Source: Gadus chalcogrammus
Lineage: Eukaryota; Chordata; Actinopteri; Gadiformes; Gadidae
Length of the DNA: 64,000 bases
Direction of reading: 5' to 3'
Assembly: GCF_026213295.1 (NCBI RefSeq)
Contig: NC_079417.1
Coordinates: forward strand, 3,666,906 to 3,730,905
Notes under the pieces: model-generated
Told to the model about the DNA's origin: nothing
Databases searched by the model: none
What the model saw: the letters and a program-made list of their open reading frames with translations, nothing else
Program-made: the position numbers and the translations under genes
Part shown: positions 63,506-64,000 of the stretch, in pieces
Numbering within the stretch: position 1 is the stretch's first letter
How the letters are laid out: each line of letters starts with the position of its first letter

Positions 63506-63660
63506 CCACCTCTCCTCCCCTCCTGTTCTCTTCTCCCCTCTCCTACCCTCCTCTCTCCTACCCTCCCCTCTCCTCCTCTCCTCCCCTCCTGTTCTCTCCT
63601 CCCCTCTCCTCCCCTCCCCTCCCCTCTCCCTCCTTCCTTCCTTCCTACTCTCCCCCCCTC
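63506..63660. repeat. CT/CCT-rich pyrimidine tract
   Basis: Irregular CTCCCCTCCT-type repeats on the plus strand. Confidence 0.85.
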
Positions 63661-64000
63661 CTCCCCGGGCCCCCTGTCAGGTCAGAGGCCCATAGAGTAC
63701 CCTTGCACCCTCCTACCTTCCGTCCTTCACTGAGCCTGGACGACAGGAGGAGAGGGGGGAGCAGATGGGAGGCGGAGGGAGAGAGGAGAGGCTGAGTCGT
63801 CTTGGGAGGCCGCGGAGACACCGGAACACACAGCGCCGCCGCCACGCAAGCTCACCGGACACGCTGTAAGGACGCCCCCAATCGTAAACATAAGGTCTCC
63901 CAGCCCTGTTCAAAGCCACTGCCCAGCCAGCCCGACTCACGATGAGGCTTAGCCTGCACCGCTGAACAAAGCTCCGTTCATTAGAACCATCGCTGGAGCA

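Overview
This is vertebrate nuclear DNA, almost certainly from a teleost fish. Genes are split by GT/AG introns, introns and spacers hold hAT-type MITEs, tRNA-derived SINE fragments and other fish-type repeats, and short tandem repeats are extraordinarily dense: (CA)n, (CT)n, (ACGC)n and (AT)n tracts, some over 200 bp, recur every few kb. That density is typical of codfishes (Gadiformes); this placement is an inference.

Three protein-coding genes can be rebuilt exon by exon with every splice phase consistent. (1) eva1b, plus strand, coding 19969-20703, 2 coding exons, 174 aa, a small single-pass membrane protein. (2) sh3d21, minus strand, coding 35505 down to 24929, 16 coding exons, 408 aa, three SH3 domains and a C-terminal coiled coil. 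(3) thrap3 (TRAP150), minus strand, coding 46190 down to 37401, 10 coding exons, 955 aa, an RS-rich nuclear splicing/transcription factor. From memory of the human map, EVA1B, SH3D21 and THRAP3 are neighbours on 1p34.3 in the same relative order and orientation, so this is a conserved block. eva1b and sh3d21 converge; sh3d21 lies 1.9 kb downstream of thrap3 on the same strand. No functional link between the three products is implied.

Layout: 1-9.4 kb, intergenic, microsatellites and a 14-bp minisatellite, no gene seen. 9.4-20 kb, probable 5' region of eva1b with candidate untranslated exons. 20-21.8 kb, eva1b coding exons and 3' UTR. 21.8-24.4 kb, gap between convergent genes with an array of palindromic repeat units. 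24.4-35.6 kb, sh3d21. 36.0-46.2 kb, thrap3, with a candidate alternative promoter/first exon in its first coding intron. 46.2-64 kb, no convincing gene; minisatellites, a hAT MITE, a perfect AT-centred palindrome and very long pyrimidine and CA tracts.

Most long open frames in the window are translations of dinucleotide repeats or minisatellites, not genes. I found no rRNA, intact tRNA, CRISPR array or novel multi-gene system. The observations most worth following up are the alternative thrap3 first exon, the homopolymer-coding repeats in thrap3, and several large palindromic structures.
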